Below are positions 26,201-35,438 of a stretch of 64,000 nucleotides of DNA, in pieces. The number at the start of each line of letters is the position of its first letter. The first letter of the stretch is position 1. The stretch is from Lysinibacter cavernae (GTDB lineage: Bacteria > Actinomycetota > Actinomycetes > Actinomycetales > Microbacteriaceae). Below the pieces are notes generated by a model. That model did not search any database and was not told the origin of the DNA. It was given only the letters and a program-made list of their open reading frames with translations. The position numbers were made by a program, and so were the translations under genes. The DNA lies in NCBI RefSeq assembly GCF_011758565.1, contig NZ_JAAMOX010000001.1, forward strand, positions 2,146,340 to 2,210,339, written 5' to 3'.

Positions 26201-29200
26201 GCACGTTGCCAGCTTCAACAGCAACGTATCGGACGCCCTCAACATCGGCAAGGGCAAGCCCGCCTTCCGTGACGGCCCAGGTGTTTGCCGCTGGCAGCTT
26301 CACGGTTGCGACCGAGCCAACCGGCACGTGGGCTGCGAGGCTCAGTCCGGTCGCCGTGTTCTTCCAATCAACCGAAACGGGCCCAAACGGGGTGACCGTT
26401 TCTGCCTTCGCCCAGTCGAGTTCCTTGGTGACTGCGGGCGCAATGGTGATGTCGCGGTAACCGGTTGTCTCCGACGTCCTGATGCCGGCAACGTCGTGGT
26501 AGAACCAGTCGTCGACGGTGCCGAGGAAGTAGTGGCCGAGCGAGCGAGCATCCGTTGACCAGTGCTCCCACATGCTCGTTGCGCCGTTTTCGATCATGTA
26601 GCCCCAGCTGGGGTACGCGGTCTGTGTCGCAACCGCGTAGGCAACATCCGAGTAGCCGTACTTGGTCAGCACTGGCAGCAGGTGCTTGGTTCCGAGGATT
26701 CCGGTGTTGAGCTTATTACCGCGCGATTTCACATCCCCGGCAAGGTTTGCCGCAACCGTTGCCGCAACCTCGTCTGACGGTGCGAGCCCAAAGGCGAGCG
26801 CCAAAACGTTATGCGTCTGGCGGTAACCGTTATCACCCGAGCCGCGGTAGATGCCCTTGCCAGCGTCATAGAAGCGTTCGTTGAACGCATCCTTCACCAC
26901 GACGGCCTTCGCTGCGAAGTCGTCGGCGTCTGCCGTGTTGCCAAGCAGGCGGGCGCTCTTCTCCATCGAAACGAGCATCGTGTACAGGTAGGCGGTAGCG
27001 CTGACCTTGGTGTCCTCTGGCGGGTTTCCGCCGGCTGGGCTCGCCTCCGGGGCGACCCAGTCGCCAAGACGTGCATCGGCGATGCCACCGGGCGAACGAT
27101 CAAACTCGAGGTCAACATACGTCTTCATGCCGTCGTAATACTGCGCGAGCGGACGCTTATCGCCACCATACTGATACAGCCAGTACGGGATAAGCACGTA
27201 GGCGGAGTGCCACGACGGGTTCTTGCCCCACTGACCCCACTGGTCTGAGCTTGGCGCGATCACAAGCGGGGCGCCGTTTTCGTCGAGGCTGTCACCGATA
27301 TCACCCATCCACTTGGTGAACAGGTTCTGCACATCGAGGTTCATGAAGAACATCTCGGCTCCAACCGAGCCGTCGCCGGTCCAGCCGTTTTTCTCGAACA
27401 TTGGGGTGTCGGTCACGATTCCGTGGATGTTGTTCTTGAGCGTGTCGACAACGGCGCGGTGCGTGCTGTTCATAGTGGCGTCAGAGCTGTCGAACGAGCC
27501 GGTCTCTTCGGCGTCCGTGTGAATGACGCGCGCGGTGAAGGCGCTCAGCGGCGGGGCCTGCCCTCCCGGCCATCCGGTGACCTCGATGTATTGGAAGCCC
27601 TTATACGAGAACGTTCCGGCCCAGGTTTCTGGCTGGCCAGTTCCGGCGAGGATGAAACGGTCGGTCTGGAATCCACTCTGGAATCCGCCGTTATTGTCCA
27701 TGTTGACTCGGCCGTTGGCGCGCAGTTTTTCGCCGTAGCTCGCGCGGATAGTGTCGCCCTCAGCGCCGGTGGCGGTGAACTCAACCGTTCCCGCGATCAT
27801 GCGGGGAAACTTCACCACGTAGGTTCCTGCGACCGGCGACGTGATCTCGGAGGCAGGAAGTTCCTCGGTGACGCGGATGGGCTGCTGGCTCTGGTTCATG
27901 AGCTCGCCCTTTGGCCCGGCGACGCTGCTTGCCTGCTTCCAGGCTGAGTCGTCAAAGCCAACCGTATTGAAGCCAGGAATTGCTTTGCTGGCGTCGTAGG
28001 TTTCGCCACCGTACAGGTCATCAACCTGGGTTGGGCCGTCGTGGATGGTCCAGGTGTTGTCAGTGACCACATCCGAAACCGTTCCGTCGGTGTATTCAAG
28101 GCGAAGCACCGCGCGAGCAACCGGCTCGTCATGGAAGGGCGCGCTGTCCCAGTTCCACACATTGCCGTTTTTCATGCCGTAGAACCCTCGGCCGAGCTCG
28201 ATGCCGATGGCGTTTGAGCCCTGGCGCACCTGATCGGTGAGGTCGGTCACGGTGTATTGGGCGTGATCGTCATAGTCAGTGAACCCTGGAGAGAGAATCT
28301 CGTCGTTGATTGGGGCTCCGTTGAGGCTCACGTTGGCATACCCACCAGCAGCAACGTAGACCTTTGCCGAGCGCACATCTTTCTCTGCCGAAAATTCGGT
28401 ACGCAGCAGCGGTGCCGGGGCCGGCGGCACTGTTGGCAGGCGAACGCCGTTGCCCCAGGCTCCCTGGCCGTACAGCGCCTGAACCGCGGTTGCCGGCCAT
28501 GCGCTGTCGTCGAAGCCAACGGTTTCAAAGCCTGTTGGGATGGTTTTTGCGCCCTTCCACCCGCCATCCGTCTTCACGATTTCGGTTGAGGCGTCGTCAT
28601 ACGTCACCCGGATGACCGACAAGAGCCCTGCGGGCGAACCCGGCCCATTGGTGGTGCGCACCGCGAAGACGTTCGAGGCGTCGGCGAGGTCTACCTTGAA
28701 GAATTTGGACGACTGCCACTCGTTTGTGGCGCCCTCGGTCTGGCCAATGAGCTTGCCGTTGACCCAGAGTTTAAAGGAGTCGTCTGCGGTGATGATGACC
28801 TCTGCCGAACGCGCCTTCTTACCGGAAGGGCTCGTGAGGGTCTTGCGGAACGCGCGGTCTTCCCCCGGAGGGTTGCCGCCCGATTCTGGGGTCCAGATCC
28901 AGGATGCCCCCGCAAACGTCAGGTCAGAAAGCCCGGCGTCGCTGCCGCGCGCGTTTCCGATCCATTCGCTGCCTGCCCAGTCATCCTCATCAAAGAGGCC
29001 AGTTGAGAACGTCGACTCTGCGCTGGAGCTCCCTGCCGTGGTCTCAGCATCCACTCGCCACACGTAGGTTGTGGCCGGGTCGAGCGCCGGCCCACCGTAC
29101 TCAACGGCGAACGACTCATCCGAGGCCACAACGCCACTGTCCCAGACAGGGTCGCTGCCGAGTCGCTCTGTTGTTGTCGCGACACGGAGTCGGTACGACG

Positions 29201-29435
29201 TCTGGGTCACGTCTCTCGCCGTCGAAGACGTCACCCACGAGAAGGCAGGCTTTGCCACGTCAATGCCAAGCGGCTCGTTGCGGTTTTCAACTTCGAGCGT
29301 GCCAAGCGTGATACCGGAGGCCGGGTCGGCCATGGCGGTTGCGGCGCCAAGCGAGAGACTCCCGGCGACGAGGCCAGCTGTGAGCACTCCCGCAAGGAAC
29401 GGCCGCAGCATTCTGCGGTAGGGACGATTCTCCAC
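23268..29435 (-). CDS. Cell-surface GH78 alpha-L-rhamnosidase, 2055 residues
   Basis: The protein starts at a GTG with AAGGA nine bases upstream and has a signal peptide ending near TAMADPA. Order: rhamnosidase N-terminal Fn3-like domain (~45-155), beta-sandwich/carbohydrate-binding modules, and the GH78 (alpha/alpha)6 catalytic domain. Its acidic motif is DTPMFEKNGWTGD, and SMWEHWS lies later, both hallmarks of the active site. Then come a helical FIVAR-like segment, NEW3-like domains, a beta-sandwich shared with the next paralog, OmpL47-like repeats, a GTP linker and an LSDTG-helix-RRTWGVKRN tail, resembling sortase-anchored proteins. It should hydrolyse terminal L-rhamnose from glycans outside the cell. 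The known operator is absent before it; read-through from the upstream paralog or its own promoter is possible. Confidence 0.88.
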   Translation of the reverse strand: MENRPYRRMLRPFLAGVLTAGLVAGSLSLGAATAMADPASGITLGTLEVENRNEPLGIDVAKPAFSWVTSSTARDVTQTSYRLRVATTTERLGSDPVWDSGVVASDESFAVEYGGPALDPATTYVWRVDAETTAGSSSAESTFSTGLFDEDDWAGSEWIGNARGSDAGLSDLTFAGASWIWTPESGGNPPGEDRAFRKTLTSPSGKKARSAEVIITADDSFKLWVNGKLIGQTEGATNEWQSSKFFKVDLADASNVFAVRTTNGPGSPAGLLSVIRVTYDDASTEIVKTDGGWKGAKTIPTGFETVGFDDSAWPATAVQALYGQGAWGNGVRLPTVPPAPAPLLRTEFSAEKDVRSAKVYVAAGGYANVSLNGAPINDEILSPGFTDYDDHAQYTVTDLTDQVRQGSNAIGIELGRGFYGMKNGNVWNWDSAPFHDEPVARAVLRLEYTDGTVSDVVTDNTWTIHDGPTQVDDLYGGETYDASKAIPGFNTVGFDDSAWKQASSVAGPKGELMNQSQQPIRVTEELPASEITSPVAGTYVVKFPRMIAGTVEFTATGAEGDTIRASYGEKLRANGRVNMDNNGGFQSGFQTDRFILAGTGQPETWAGTFSYKGFQYIEVTGWPGGQAPPLSAFTARVIHTDAEETGSFDSSDATMNSTHRAVVDTLKNNIHGIVTDTPMFEKNGWTGDGSVGAEMFFMNLDVQNLFTKWMGDIGDSLDENGAPLVIAPSSDQWGQWGKNPSWHSAYVLIPYWLYQYGGDKRPLAQYYDGMKTYVDLEFDRSPGGIADARLGDWVAPEASPAGGNPPEDTKVSATAYLYTMLVSMEKSARLLGNTADADDFAAKAVVVKDAFNERFYDAGKGIYRGSGDNGYRQTHNVLALAFGLAPSDEVAATVAANLAGDVKSRGNKLNTGILGTKHLLPVLTKYGYSDVAYAVATQTAYPSWGYMIENGATSMWEHWSTDARSLGHYFLGTVDDWFYHDVAGIRTSETTGYRDITIAPAVTKELDWAKAETVTPFGPVSVDWKNTATGLSLAAHVPVGSVATVKLPAANTWAVTEGGLALADVEGVRYVAVEAGNVLVTVGSGDYSFAVNTKTGAVGDILDRLADLQTTVDLAHTNGDLSDSDHAALTASITSGINTATDGLLQVADGKSVEGAATLTGVLTLLGGIDAQLAALGADPAVTEPLVAAALAVRTSADATISDLLQLTASAAPSAAAYKPGETGAIAATVSNGGETTVNAVTASIEGLDESWTLDPAGDVPVAETLTGASDASATLGFTVPQGSVPGAVAPIVRVKYTFKDVVVGLPAATELTVDSPLQITSATVAPETVEPGATATLTVSVQNSGNEPARGHIETAVPAGWITPLAGADQLVAAGATTEFTVPVFVPLGTESSPATHSLTASFVRDGVTFASAPATVKVAVVPITAPATGYDHVDLGNAADEQAHGLTASASSGTNTEAGLTRRYAGHLTDFSFFEFNAAVVPNEPFVIRSIETYDRAQTKKYKIYVNGVEVHERLFTHTGGLGTETFEFVVGAEYATASPVRIKFENLDDHGFYDPSIADVWTAPVATDSVAPQVEVTATPAGPNGTGWYTKAPVTLEVAAKDDRPGDLTVRAGLAGALDPYTAPISVTAEGESVLSYNATDVAGNTSETKTHSVKLDTVAPVTTASVASVRDPEMPVVGAPIEHGAVLTFAATDATSGVASTEYRVNDGDWTAGTSVEIRRAGDFDVAFRSTDTAGNVGAVERVTGTVVIPDETAPVVTASVSKAGLAGWYVDGAELTLEASDTESDIESIEYTLNGGEWRTYSAPVALSEGSNTITYRATDAAQNVSAPGSLTANVDATAPSAWGWLSNDGRVTALGNDGLTGSGISHNQYSLDGDVWVDSLSALIGSAATPSTVHVRAVDVAGNVGETVVLARSGQPGPVQVVPGAQTLVEASGFAAGAKVTIELHSTPVTLATVTADARGVVSAVVTIPADLEAGDHSLVFVVAADPGTPGTPGTPGTPGGGTVTIPAQVLSDTGAQTAPLLLAAFGLLAAGLVFASRRTWGVKRNRAE

Positions 29436-29526
29436 GAGGTAGGTCCTTTTCTGTTGGTTGGGTGCGCACGAAGGACACGCTGTGTCTGCTGCTATGCGCG
29501 AACGAACGATTGAGTGAGGTGAGAAG

Positions 29527-29554
29527 GGGGCGCCACCAGCACCAGTGGCGCCCC
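29527..29554 (-). terminator. Hairpin between the two rhamnosidase genes
   Basis: GGGGCGCCAC pairs perfectly with GTGGCGCCCC around eight bases, just past the stop of the upstream rhamnosidase on the minus strand; CTTCTC follows. It probably ends or attenuates that transcript before the second rhamnosidase. Confidence 0.75.
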
Positions 29555-29572
29555 TGCTGAGAAGCTGACGGG

Positions 29573-32500
29573 CTAGCTGGCTGACTCGCGTCGGCGACGG
29601 ATCAGCTGCTGCCCAGTGATGCCTGCCCCAAGAAGCAGGAGCGCGGCGGCAAACCAGGCGAGGAGGTCAGCGGATGAACCGGTGTTCGTCAGTCCGTTTC
29701 CGCCAGCCACATCAACCGGGATCACGACGGTTCCGCCGTTACCACCAGGTGTTGTCGGCGTGCCTGGGTCAACCGGACCAACCGCTTCGACCGCAAACAC
29801 GAGCGTGTGCTCGCCGGGCCCAACCGAGGCAGGAACGGTCGCGCTCAGCGTAATGACGCCAGCGGCATCCGCAACGCTTCGGCCAAGCACAACCGGGTCT
29901 GAGTGCAGCTCAACCCGCACCTTCGCTCCGACGGCAAAGCCGCTCGAAGCCAGGGTGAGCTTGTCTCCGGCCGCAACGGTCAGGCGCGGCGCACCCTCAC
30001 GTGGCTCTTCTGTGAGCACGTCGCTCACGTTGCCGGCAACATCCGTGGCCCGGAGCTTGACGCTCGCGAGATCGGGATGCGCGAGGGTCAGCGCGGTCAG
30101 GGAGGGCAACCAGGTCTCGCCGTCGACCGAATACTCGACCGTTGCGACGCCTGACAGGTTGTCGCTCGCAACGCTCGTGAGTCGGCCATCCTTGCCAAGC
30201 CAGGCCCAGGCGGTTGGCGCAGTTGCGTCCATTTGCAGGGTCTCCGATTGGGCGGCGCTCACGTTGCCGGCGGTATCCGTCGCGCGGAACGAGAAGTCGG
30301 TGCTCCCCTCAGTGAGCGCAATGGGTGCGTCGTAATCAAACCAGGTTGAGCCGTCGGTGCTGTACTCAATCGAGGCAACATCGCTTCGAGCATCCGTCGC
30401 CGTGAGCGTGACCTCAGACCCGCCAAGGAACCAGCCCTCAGCGCCGGGAATGCTGGCGTCGAGGTAGACGGATGGCGCGATGGTGTCGGCGGGAACCGGC
30501 ATCGTCCAGAGATCAGCAAGCGACGGGTCGTGCGTGCCAACGCCGTTGAAGCGAACCTTGACCGTTACCTTGCCGGACGCGGTCAGCGTTCCGTCGTCTG
30601 GAATGAGCATCTGGAAGTTCACCAGCCCGGCCCCGCCCTGCGAGCGCTGGTACAGCCTGCTGTCAACGAGCACGTCGTTCACGTACACGTCGTATGACTT
30701 CAGCTGCGCCTGGTCGTAGGTTTCGATGCCCCTCAGGATGAACGGCTCGTTTGGCGTCACACTCAGGTCTGCCGAGAACCACGAACCAATCGTCGCGATA
30801 CCGGAATAGCGACGGGTGAGTCCGGCCTCGACCGTTGTCCCTCCGTTGCCAGACGACTTCACCGCGTGAGCCGTTTCGGAGCCGCTCTCGCCAAAGTCGA
30901 CGTGATCGGTGAACTCCGAGGGCGGCACCGGAAGCGCGATCGCAATTGAGGTCGAACCGGTTCCGAGTGTTGCCGCGTCGTGCACAAACCGAACGGTCAG
31001 CGGATACTCGGTCTCGGTGACCGTCAGCGGCACGGCAGCAACAACATCCGCAGTGGCCGTGGCCCCCGGTTTGACCGTCACCGTTCGGGACACAGCCGGG
31101 GTCGGCCAACCGGCCGGCACGTCAACCACAAAGTGGCCAGTGATGCTGGATGCCGCGACGTTGGAAACAGTGGACGTCACCGTCACAACCTCGGCGGGAT
31201 CGCCCGCTGAAGCAAGCGCCGAAACGGCATCAAAGGTGATGGCTGGCTGAATGTTGGTCACGGTCGTGACAACGGAGAACGAGCGGGCGTCTCCCCCAAC
31301 GATGGCGGAGACATCCGCCGTCACGCTCAGCGGGCCGGCTGGGGTGGCCACTGGAATCATCACGGCGAATGCAAGGTCGGCACTGGCACCGGCCGCAAGC
31401 GTGGCCTGCGAGACAAGGGCGGGCTCTGCAGCCAAGCCTCCGCTCACCGAAAGGGCCGCGGTGAGTCCGGTCACCGGCGTTGCACCGGTGTTGGTTACCC
31501 GCACGGTGCCGTTAACCGTTGTGCCGGGGAGCACATCGTCGGTGGTCAGCAGGTCAACCACAAGGCCACTGTTCGCTGGATCGCTCGAGAACGCGTACGA
31601 ACCAGAGCCGACCTCAAGCACAACCGTGCCGGAGCCCTCAGAGACGACCGTCACACCGGCTACCTCCGAAAGTGGCTTGCCATCCTCAAGCACCGACCAA
31701 CTGTTGAGCGCTGGGATGCGCACGGTCGCCGTTGTGCCAACGGGCACCTCAGCCTCAAGCGTCATGCCGCCATCGGTTTGCGCCCACGACGAGCGGATGT
31801 TGCCGTACACCGACGCAAACTCGCCGGTTCCGTGCGTCAGTCCGCCGCCAATCGACGGCGCAATGTCGAAGGTCTTGTACCCTGCACCAGTGACGGTAAT
31901 GCCACCGATATTTTGGTACATCCAGTCGCCAACCGCGCCGTAGGCGTAGTGGTTGAACGAGTTCATGCCAACGTCACCAAAGGAGCCGTCCGGTTTGAGC
32001 GAATCCCAGCGCTCCCACATGGTGGTGGCACCGGAAACAACCTCGTATCCCCACGACGGGTACGTGTCGTTGTTAAGCAGTCGGTACGCGATGTCCTGGT
32101 GCCCACTCTTCGTGAGGGCTGGCAGGAGCCAGGATGTTCCGAGGAAGCCGGTCGACAGGTGGAAGTCCTTTGACGCGAGCTTCGCCACATACTTATTGCC
32201 AACCGCTTCGAGGCGTTCGGCTGGCACAAGGTCCATGCCAATCGCCATTGCGTAGCCGGCCTGGCTGTTGCCCTGCACCGTGCCGTCGGCCAGGATAAAG
32301 CGCTCCACAAACGCGTCACGCACCCGGTTCGAAAGATCGGCGTAGTGCTCGGCGTCTGCGGTGTTGCCAACGGCATCCGCCATCTGGCTGAACAGGTTCG
32401 AGATGTAGGCGTAGTACGCCGTTCCCAGCAGGGCAGGGCTTGTGTTGTCATCGAGGTTGAGCCAGTCGCCGTATGGTCCAGACTCGCGGATGAGGCTCGG

Positions 32501-35116
32501 CCCCGCACTGTTCTCGACATATTCCATGAACTTCTTCATCATGTCGTAGTTTTCGAGAACCACGCCCGTGTCGCCGTACGTCTGCCACAGGGTGAAGGGC
32601 ACCGTGATGCCGGCATCGGACCAGCCGGTTCCGCCACCGCAGCATCCTGGGGTTGGCGATACGCCGGGCAGATCGCCGTTTGCGGACTGGCTATCACGCA
32701 GGTCGCCGAGCCATTTACCGAGGAACGTCAGGGTGTCCTGGTTGTAGCTCGCGGTTGGCGCAAACACGTTGATGTCACCCGTCCAGCCGAGGCGCTCGTC
32801 GCGAGCTGGAGTGTCGGTCGGGATCGAGAGGAAGTTGCCTCGCTGACCCCACGTGATGTTGCTTTGGAGCTGGTTGAGCATCCCACTTGAGGTCTCAAGC
32901 TTGCCGGTAACTGGCAGGTCGCTTCCCCACACATGGCCGGTGACCTGGTCAACCGTTGGCGGCGTTGCCACACCAGTGATTTCGAGGTAGCGGAACCCGT
33001 GGAAGGTGAACTTCGGCGTATAGGTCTCAGCGCCGGTCGTCGCAAACGTGTAGTAATCCGTTGCCTTCGCGCTGCGAAGGTTCGCCGTGTAGAGCGTGCC
33101 GTCAGGGTTGAGCATCTCTCCGTAGCGGATGGTTGCCGTTTCTCCGGCCACGCCAGTGAGGTTCAGCTCTGCCACGCCGACCATGTTCTGGGCCATGTCA
33201 TAGATCCAGGTGCCAGGCGCGGATTCGGTGCGCGTGATGGGGGTGCGCAGCTCGGTCACCCTGACCGGCTGATCCGTCTGCGGCTCAAGCAGGGCAGTTG
33301 CGGATGTTGGGGCCGTCCCCGCCGCCGTCCACGACGAGTCGTCGTAGCCGGGCGAGTCCCAACCGGTGCGACTCATGCGGGCGTCGTAGCGCTCGCCCAT
33401 GATCATGTCCGATTCAATAAGCGGGCCGGCGTTGGATTTCCAGCTCGAGTCTGTACCAACCCAGTCGTGGGTGCCGTCGGAGTAATCGATACGCATCTGC
33501 GCGATTACCGAAGTACTGTTCCCGTAGATATTTGTGCCAAAGCTCGCGATATGGCCGGTGTACCAACCGTCTGCGAGCATCGCCCCAATGGTGTTGTCAC
33601 CGGCGGCAAGCAGGTCCGTCACATCGTATGTCTGAAACTTAATGCGTTTGCTGTAGTCGGTCCAACCCGGCGCGAGCAGCTCGTCGCCGACCTTTTCACC
33701 GTTGATACTGAGCTCGTAGACTCCTCGTGCCGAAGCGTACACGCGGGCGCTTGTGACCGTCTTCTCGACGGAGAAGTCCTTGCGCATGATCGGCTCGGCG
33801 GCATCCGCTCGGTAGATCGCTTCGACGGGAGACACCAGCTTGAGCGCACCGTCGGCAATGGTTCCGCCGGTGAAGGGATTCTTGCCGTCACTGAAGTCGG
33901 TGTTCAGCAGCACGGTGTCGTTTGAGTTCGTGACCGTGATCTTGTGGACGGTCGAATTCTCAGAGCCCTCCGTCGCCGTCGACTGGCGGAATCCAACGTA
34001 GCCCCTTGCATGTTGCGTGTTGGTGCGGCGGTCGATTTCTTCACCGTCAAGCGTAGAGATGATGGTGGAACCGTCGAAGGTCACCGAGAAATTATGCGTT
34101 CCCGTCTTGAGCTCGTCGAGCGAGATGAACGACGAGATGTCCTTACTTTCCAGCAGCGAATAACCGCCGTTGGTGCGCACGTGTGGACGGAACCGGGGCG
34201 TGCCATCGGCGACGCTCAGCTGCCACATGTACGCGTTGTTGAGATCACTCGCCCTGGCAAAGAGACCGAGGACGAGGTTATCCAGCGTGAAATCAACCGA
34301 AACCGTGTAGTCGGTCCAGGCCGCAAGCTGCACAGCGGGATCAGGACCTGAGATCCAGTCGGCCGTCCATTCGTTGCCGTTCAGGATGGCCGTCTCGAAA
34401 CTCGCTGGGGCGCTCCAGTCCGAGCCCGTCCCCGTGTTATCCCAGGTGCGAACCTGCCAGACATAGCGCGTCTGCGAGGTGAGCGCCGGCCCACCATAGG
34501 CGACGTTGAGCTGTTCGGCAGATTCGACCTTGCCTGAGGACCACACATCGGCAGCGCCAACCGTGGCCTCGGAAGAACCGACCCTGATCTCGTACGCCGA
34601 CTGCTGGATTCCGCGACCGCTCGAAGCGTTCTGCCAACTCAGGATTGGGGCGTCTCCTGTAATACCAAGCGGATTCGTGAGGCCGTTCGTGCGGAGATTT
34701 GTTGTCTCGAGGGTGCCAGCCACCGCTGCAGGGGCGGCCGCTGCAGATGTGGCGCTGACCGTGCTGCCGAGCGTGATCCCGCTGAACAGGAGGCCAGCGA
34801 GAGTGAGGGCAACGGTGGTTTTGGTCAGTAGGCTTTTTGTCGGCGCGGTGCGCGTGGATGCGGTATGCGTGGGCGCGGTGCGCGTGGATGCGGATTTCGT
34901 GGATGCCGATTTCGTGGATGCGGTGCGCGTGGTTGCGAATCTCGTAGATGCGATGCGCGTGGTTAGGTTGCGTTGCGTTGCGCCGCGTGTTGAGCTGGTC
35001 GGCGCCGGGGCCGGTGTTGCTGCCTGTGTTACTGCCGGTGTTACTGCCGGCGCTGCAGCCGGTGTTGCGCTTGAATCGTGGCGGGCGGGCAAATGAGATG
35101 TCGTCGTGCGAGCCAT
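29573..35116 (-). CDS. Cell-surface GH78 alpha-L-rhamnosidase with repeat-rich N-terminus
   Basis: From the ATG at 35116 this is 1847 residues. The open frame reaches 35194, but the operator at 35198 and its promoter require a start further in. After ~95 residues of Thr/Ala/Arg repeats comes a hydrophobic signal-like helix (TKTTVALTLAGLLFSGITL). Then follow the rhamnosidase N-terminal domain, a laminin-G/concanavalin-like module, a second beta-sandwich, and the GH78 domain with DTPARDERLGWTGD and TMWERWDS. NEW3-like domains, a module shared with the neighbouring paralog and a LTNTG-helix-RRRRES tail end it. It removes L-rhamnose outside the cell; the LacI operator upstream indicates induction by rhamnose. 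Confidence 0.87.
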   Translation of the reverse strand: MARTTTSHLPARHDSSATPAAAPAVTPAVTQAATPAPAPTSSTRGATQRNLTTRIASTRFATTRTASTKSASTKSASTRTAPTHTASTRTAPTKSLLTKTTVALTLAGLLFSGITLGSTVSATSAAAAPAAVAGTLETTNLRTNGLTNPLGITGDAPILSWQNASSGRGIQQSAYEIRVGSSEATVGAADVWSSGKVESAEQLNVAYGGPALTSQTRYVWQVRTWDNTGTGSDWSAPASFETAILNGNEWTADWISGPDPAVQLAAWTDYTVSVDFTLDNLVLGLFARASDLNNAYMWQLSVADGTPRFRPHVRTNGGYSLLESKDISSFISLDELKTGTHNFSVTFDGSTIISTLDGEEIDRRTNTQHARGYVGFRQSTATEGSENSTVHKITVTNSNDTVLLNTDFSDGKNPFTGGTIADGALKLVSPVEAIYRADAAEPIMRKDFSVEKTVTSARVYASARGVYELSINGEKVGDELLAPGWTDYSKRIKFQTYDVTDLLAAGDNTIGAMLADGWYTGHIASFGTNIYGNSTSVIAQMRIDYSDGTHDWVGTDSSWKSNAGPLIESDMIMGERYDARMSRTGWDSPGYDDSSWTAAGTAPTSATALLEPQTDQPVRVTELRTPITRTESAPGTWIYDMAQNMVGVAELNLTGVAGETATIRYGEMLNPDGTLYTANLRSAKATDYYTFATTGAETYTPKFTFHGFRYLEITGVATPPTVDQVTGHVWGSDLPVTGKLETSSGMLNQLQSNITWGQRGNFLSIPTDTPARDERLGWTGDINVFAPTASYNQDTLTFLGKWLGDLRDSQSANGDLPGVSPTPGCCGGGTGWSDAGITVPFTLWQTYGDTGVVLENYDMMKKFMEYVENSAGPSLIRESGPYGDWLNLDDNTSPALLGTAYYAYISNLFSQMADAVGNTADAEHYADLSNRVRDAFVERFILADGTVQGNSQAGYAMAIGMDLVPAERLEAVGNKYVAKLASKDFHLSTGFLGTSWLLPALTKSGHQDIAYRLLNNDTYPSWGYEVVSGATTMWERWDSLKPDGSFGDVGMNSFNHYAYGAVGDWMYQNIGGITVTGAGYKTFDIAPSIGGGLTHGTGEFASVYGNIRSSWAQTDGGMTLEAEVPVGTTATVRIPALNSWSVLEDGKPLSEVAGVTVVSEGSGTVVLEVGSGSYAFSSDPANSGLVVDLLTTDDVLPGTTVNGTVRVTNTGATPVTGLTAALSVSGGLAAEPALVSQATLAAGASADLAFAVMIPVATPAGPLSVTADVSAIVGGDARSFSVVTTVTNIQPAITFDAVSALASAGDPAEVVTVTSTVSNVAASSITGHFVVDVPAGWPTPAVSRTVTVKPGATATADVVAAVPLTVTETEYPLTVRFVHDAATLGTGSTSIAIALPVPPSEFTDHVDFGESGSETAHAVKSSGNGGTTVEAGLTRRYSGIATIGSWFSADLSVTPNEPFILRGIETYDQAQLKSYDVYVNDVLVDSRLYQRSQGGAGLVNFQMLIPDDGTLTASGKVTVKVRFNGVGTHDPSLADLWTMPVPADTIAPSVYLDASIPGAEGWFLGGSEVTLTATDARSDVASIEYSTDGSTWFDYDAPIALTEGSTDFSFRATDTAGNVSAAQSETLQMDATAPTAWAWLGKDGRLTSVASDNLSGVATVEYSVDGETWLPSLTALTLAHPDLASVKLRATDVAGNVSDVLTEEPREGAPRLTVAAGDKLTLASSGFAVGAKVRVELHSDPVVLGRSVADAAGVITLSATVPASVGPGEHTLVFAVEAVGPVDPGTPTTPGGNGGTVVIPVDVAGGNGLTNTGSSADLLAWFAAALLLLGAGITGQQLIRRRRESAS
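34848..34967 (-). repeat. Eight 15-nt tandem repeats in the rhamnosidase N-terminus
   Basis: Units of the type GTGCGCGTGGATGCG recur eight times in register with codons, encoding five-residue repeats such as TRTAS, TKSAS and TRTAP. They lie between the proposed ATG and the hydrophobic signal helix. Confidence 0.85.
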
Positions 35117-35197
35117 GTATTTAGTCGTCTCTCCATTGAGGCTTACTGGTGCTGTTCCGATAGAAAAGCGCCTGCTACGGTCTCGAGCAATCAAAAT

Positions 35198-35209
35198 TGA
35201 AACGATTCA
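35198..35209 (-). promoter_or_regulatory. LacI-type operator before the GH78 rhamnosidase gene
   Basis: TGAAACGATTCA is identical to the sites at 6876 and 35761, and flanking bases (ATTGAAACGATTCAT) are shared too. It lies 82 nt before the proposed ATG at 35116 on the minus strand, in the promoter region. Confidence 0.8.
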
Positions 35210-35318
35210 TAGCAAACTTTAGGGTTGAGCATATAACAGCGTCCCCCGATACGCAACGAATTTTCCGCCCGGCGCATCAACCCCGCTCATCCACCTCGCC
35301 CGCACGTTCACGCCCAAT

Positions 35319-35374
35319 CGACCTGACCCAAATGTGTCTATTTGCCGCGAAATAGAAACATTTGGGTCAGGTCG
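35319..35374. repeat. 56-nt palindrome, GACCTGACCCAAATGTG family, copy C
   Basis: Arms CGACCTGACCCAAATGTG and complement are intact; the centre TATTTGCCGCGAAATAG and one arm base (AGAAACA) are mismatched. It lies in the divergent region between the rhamnosidase and rhaM, so a pure terminator role is unlikely at this site. Confidence 0.92.
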
Positions 35375-35438
35375 TTTCAGTTCGCCTCGGGGCGAGTGAG
35401 CTGGATAAGGAGGATGGGCGCTCAGGCGGAGGAGACCC

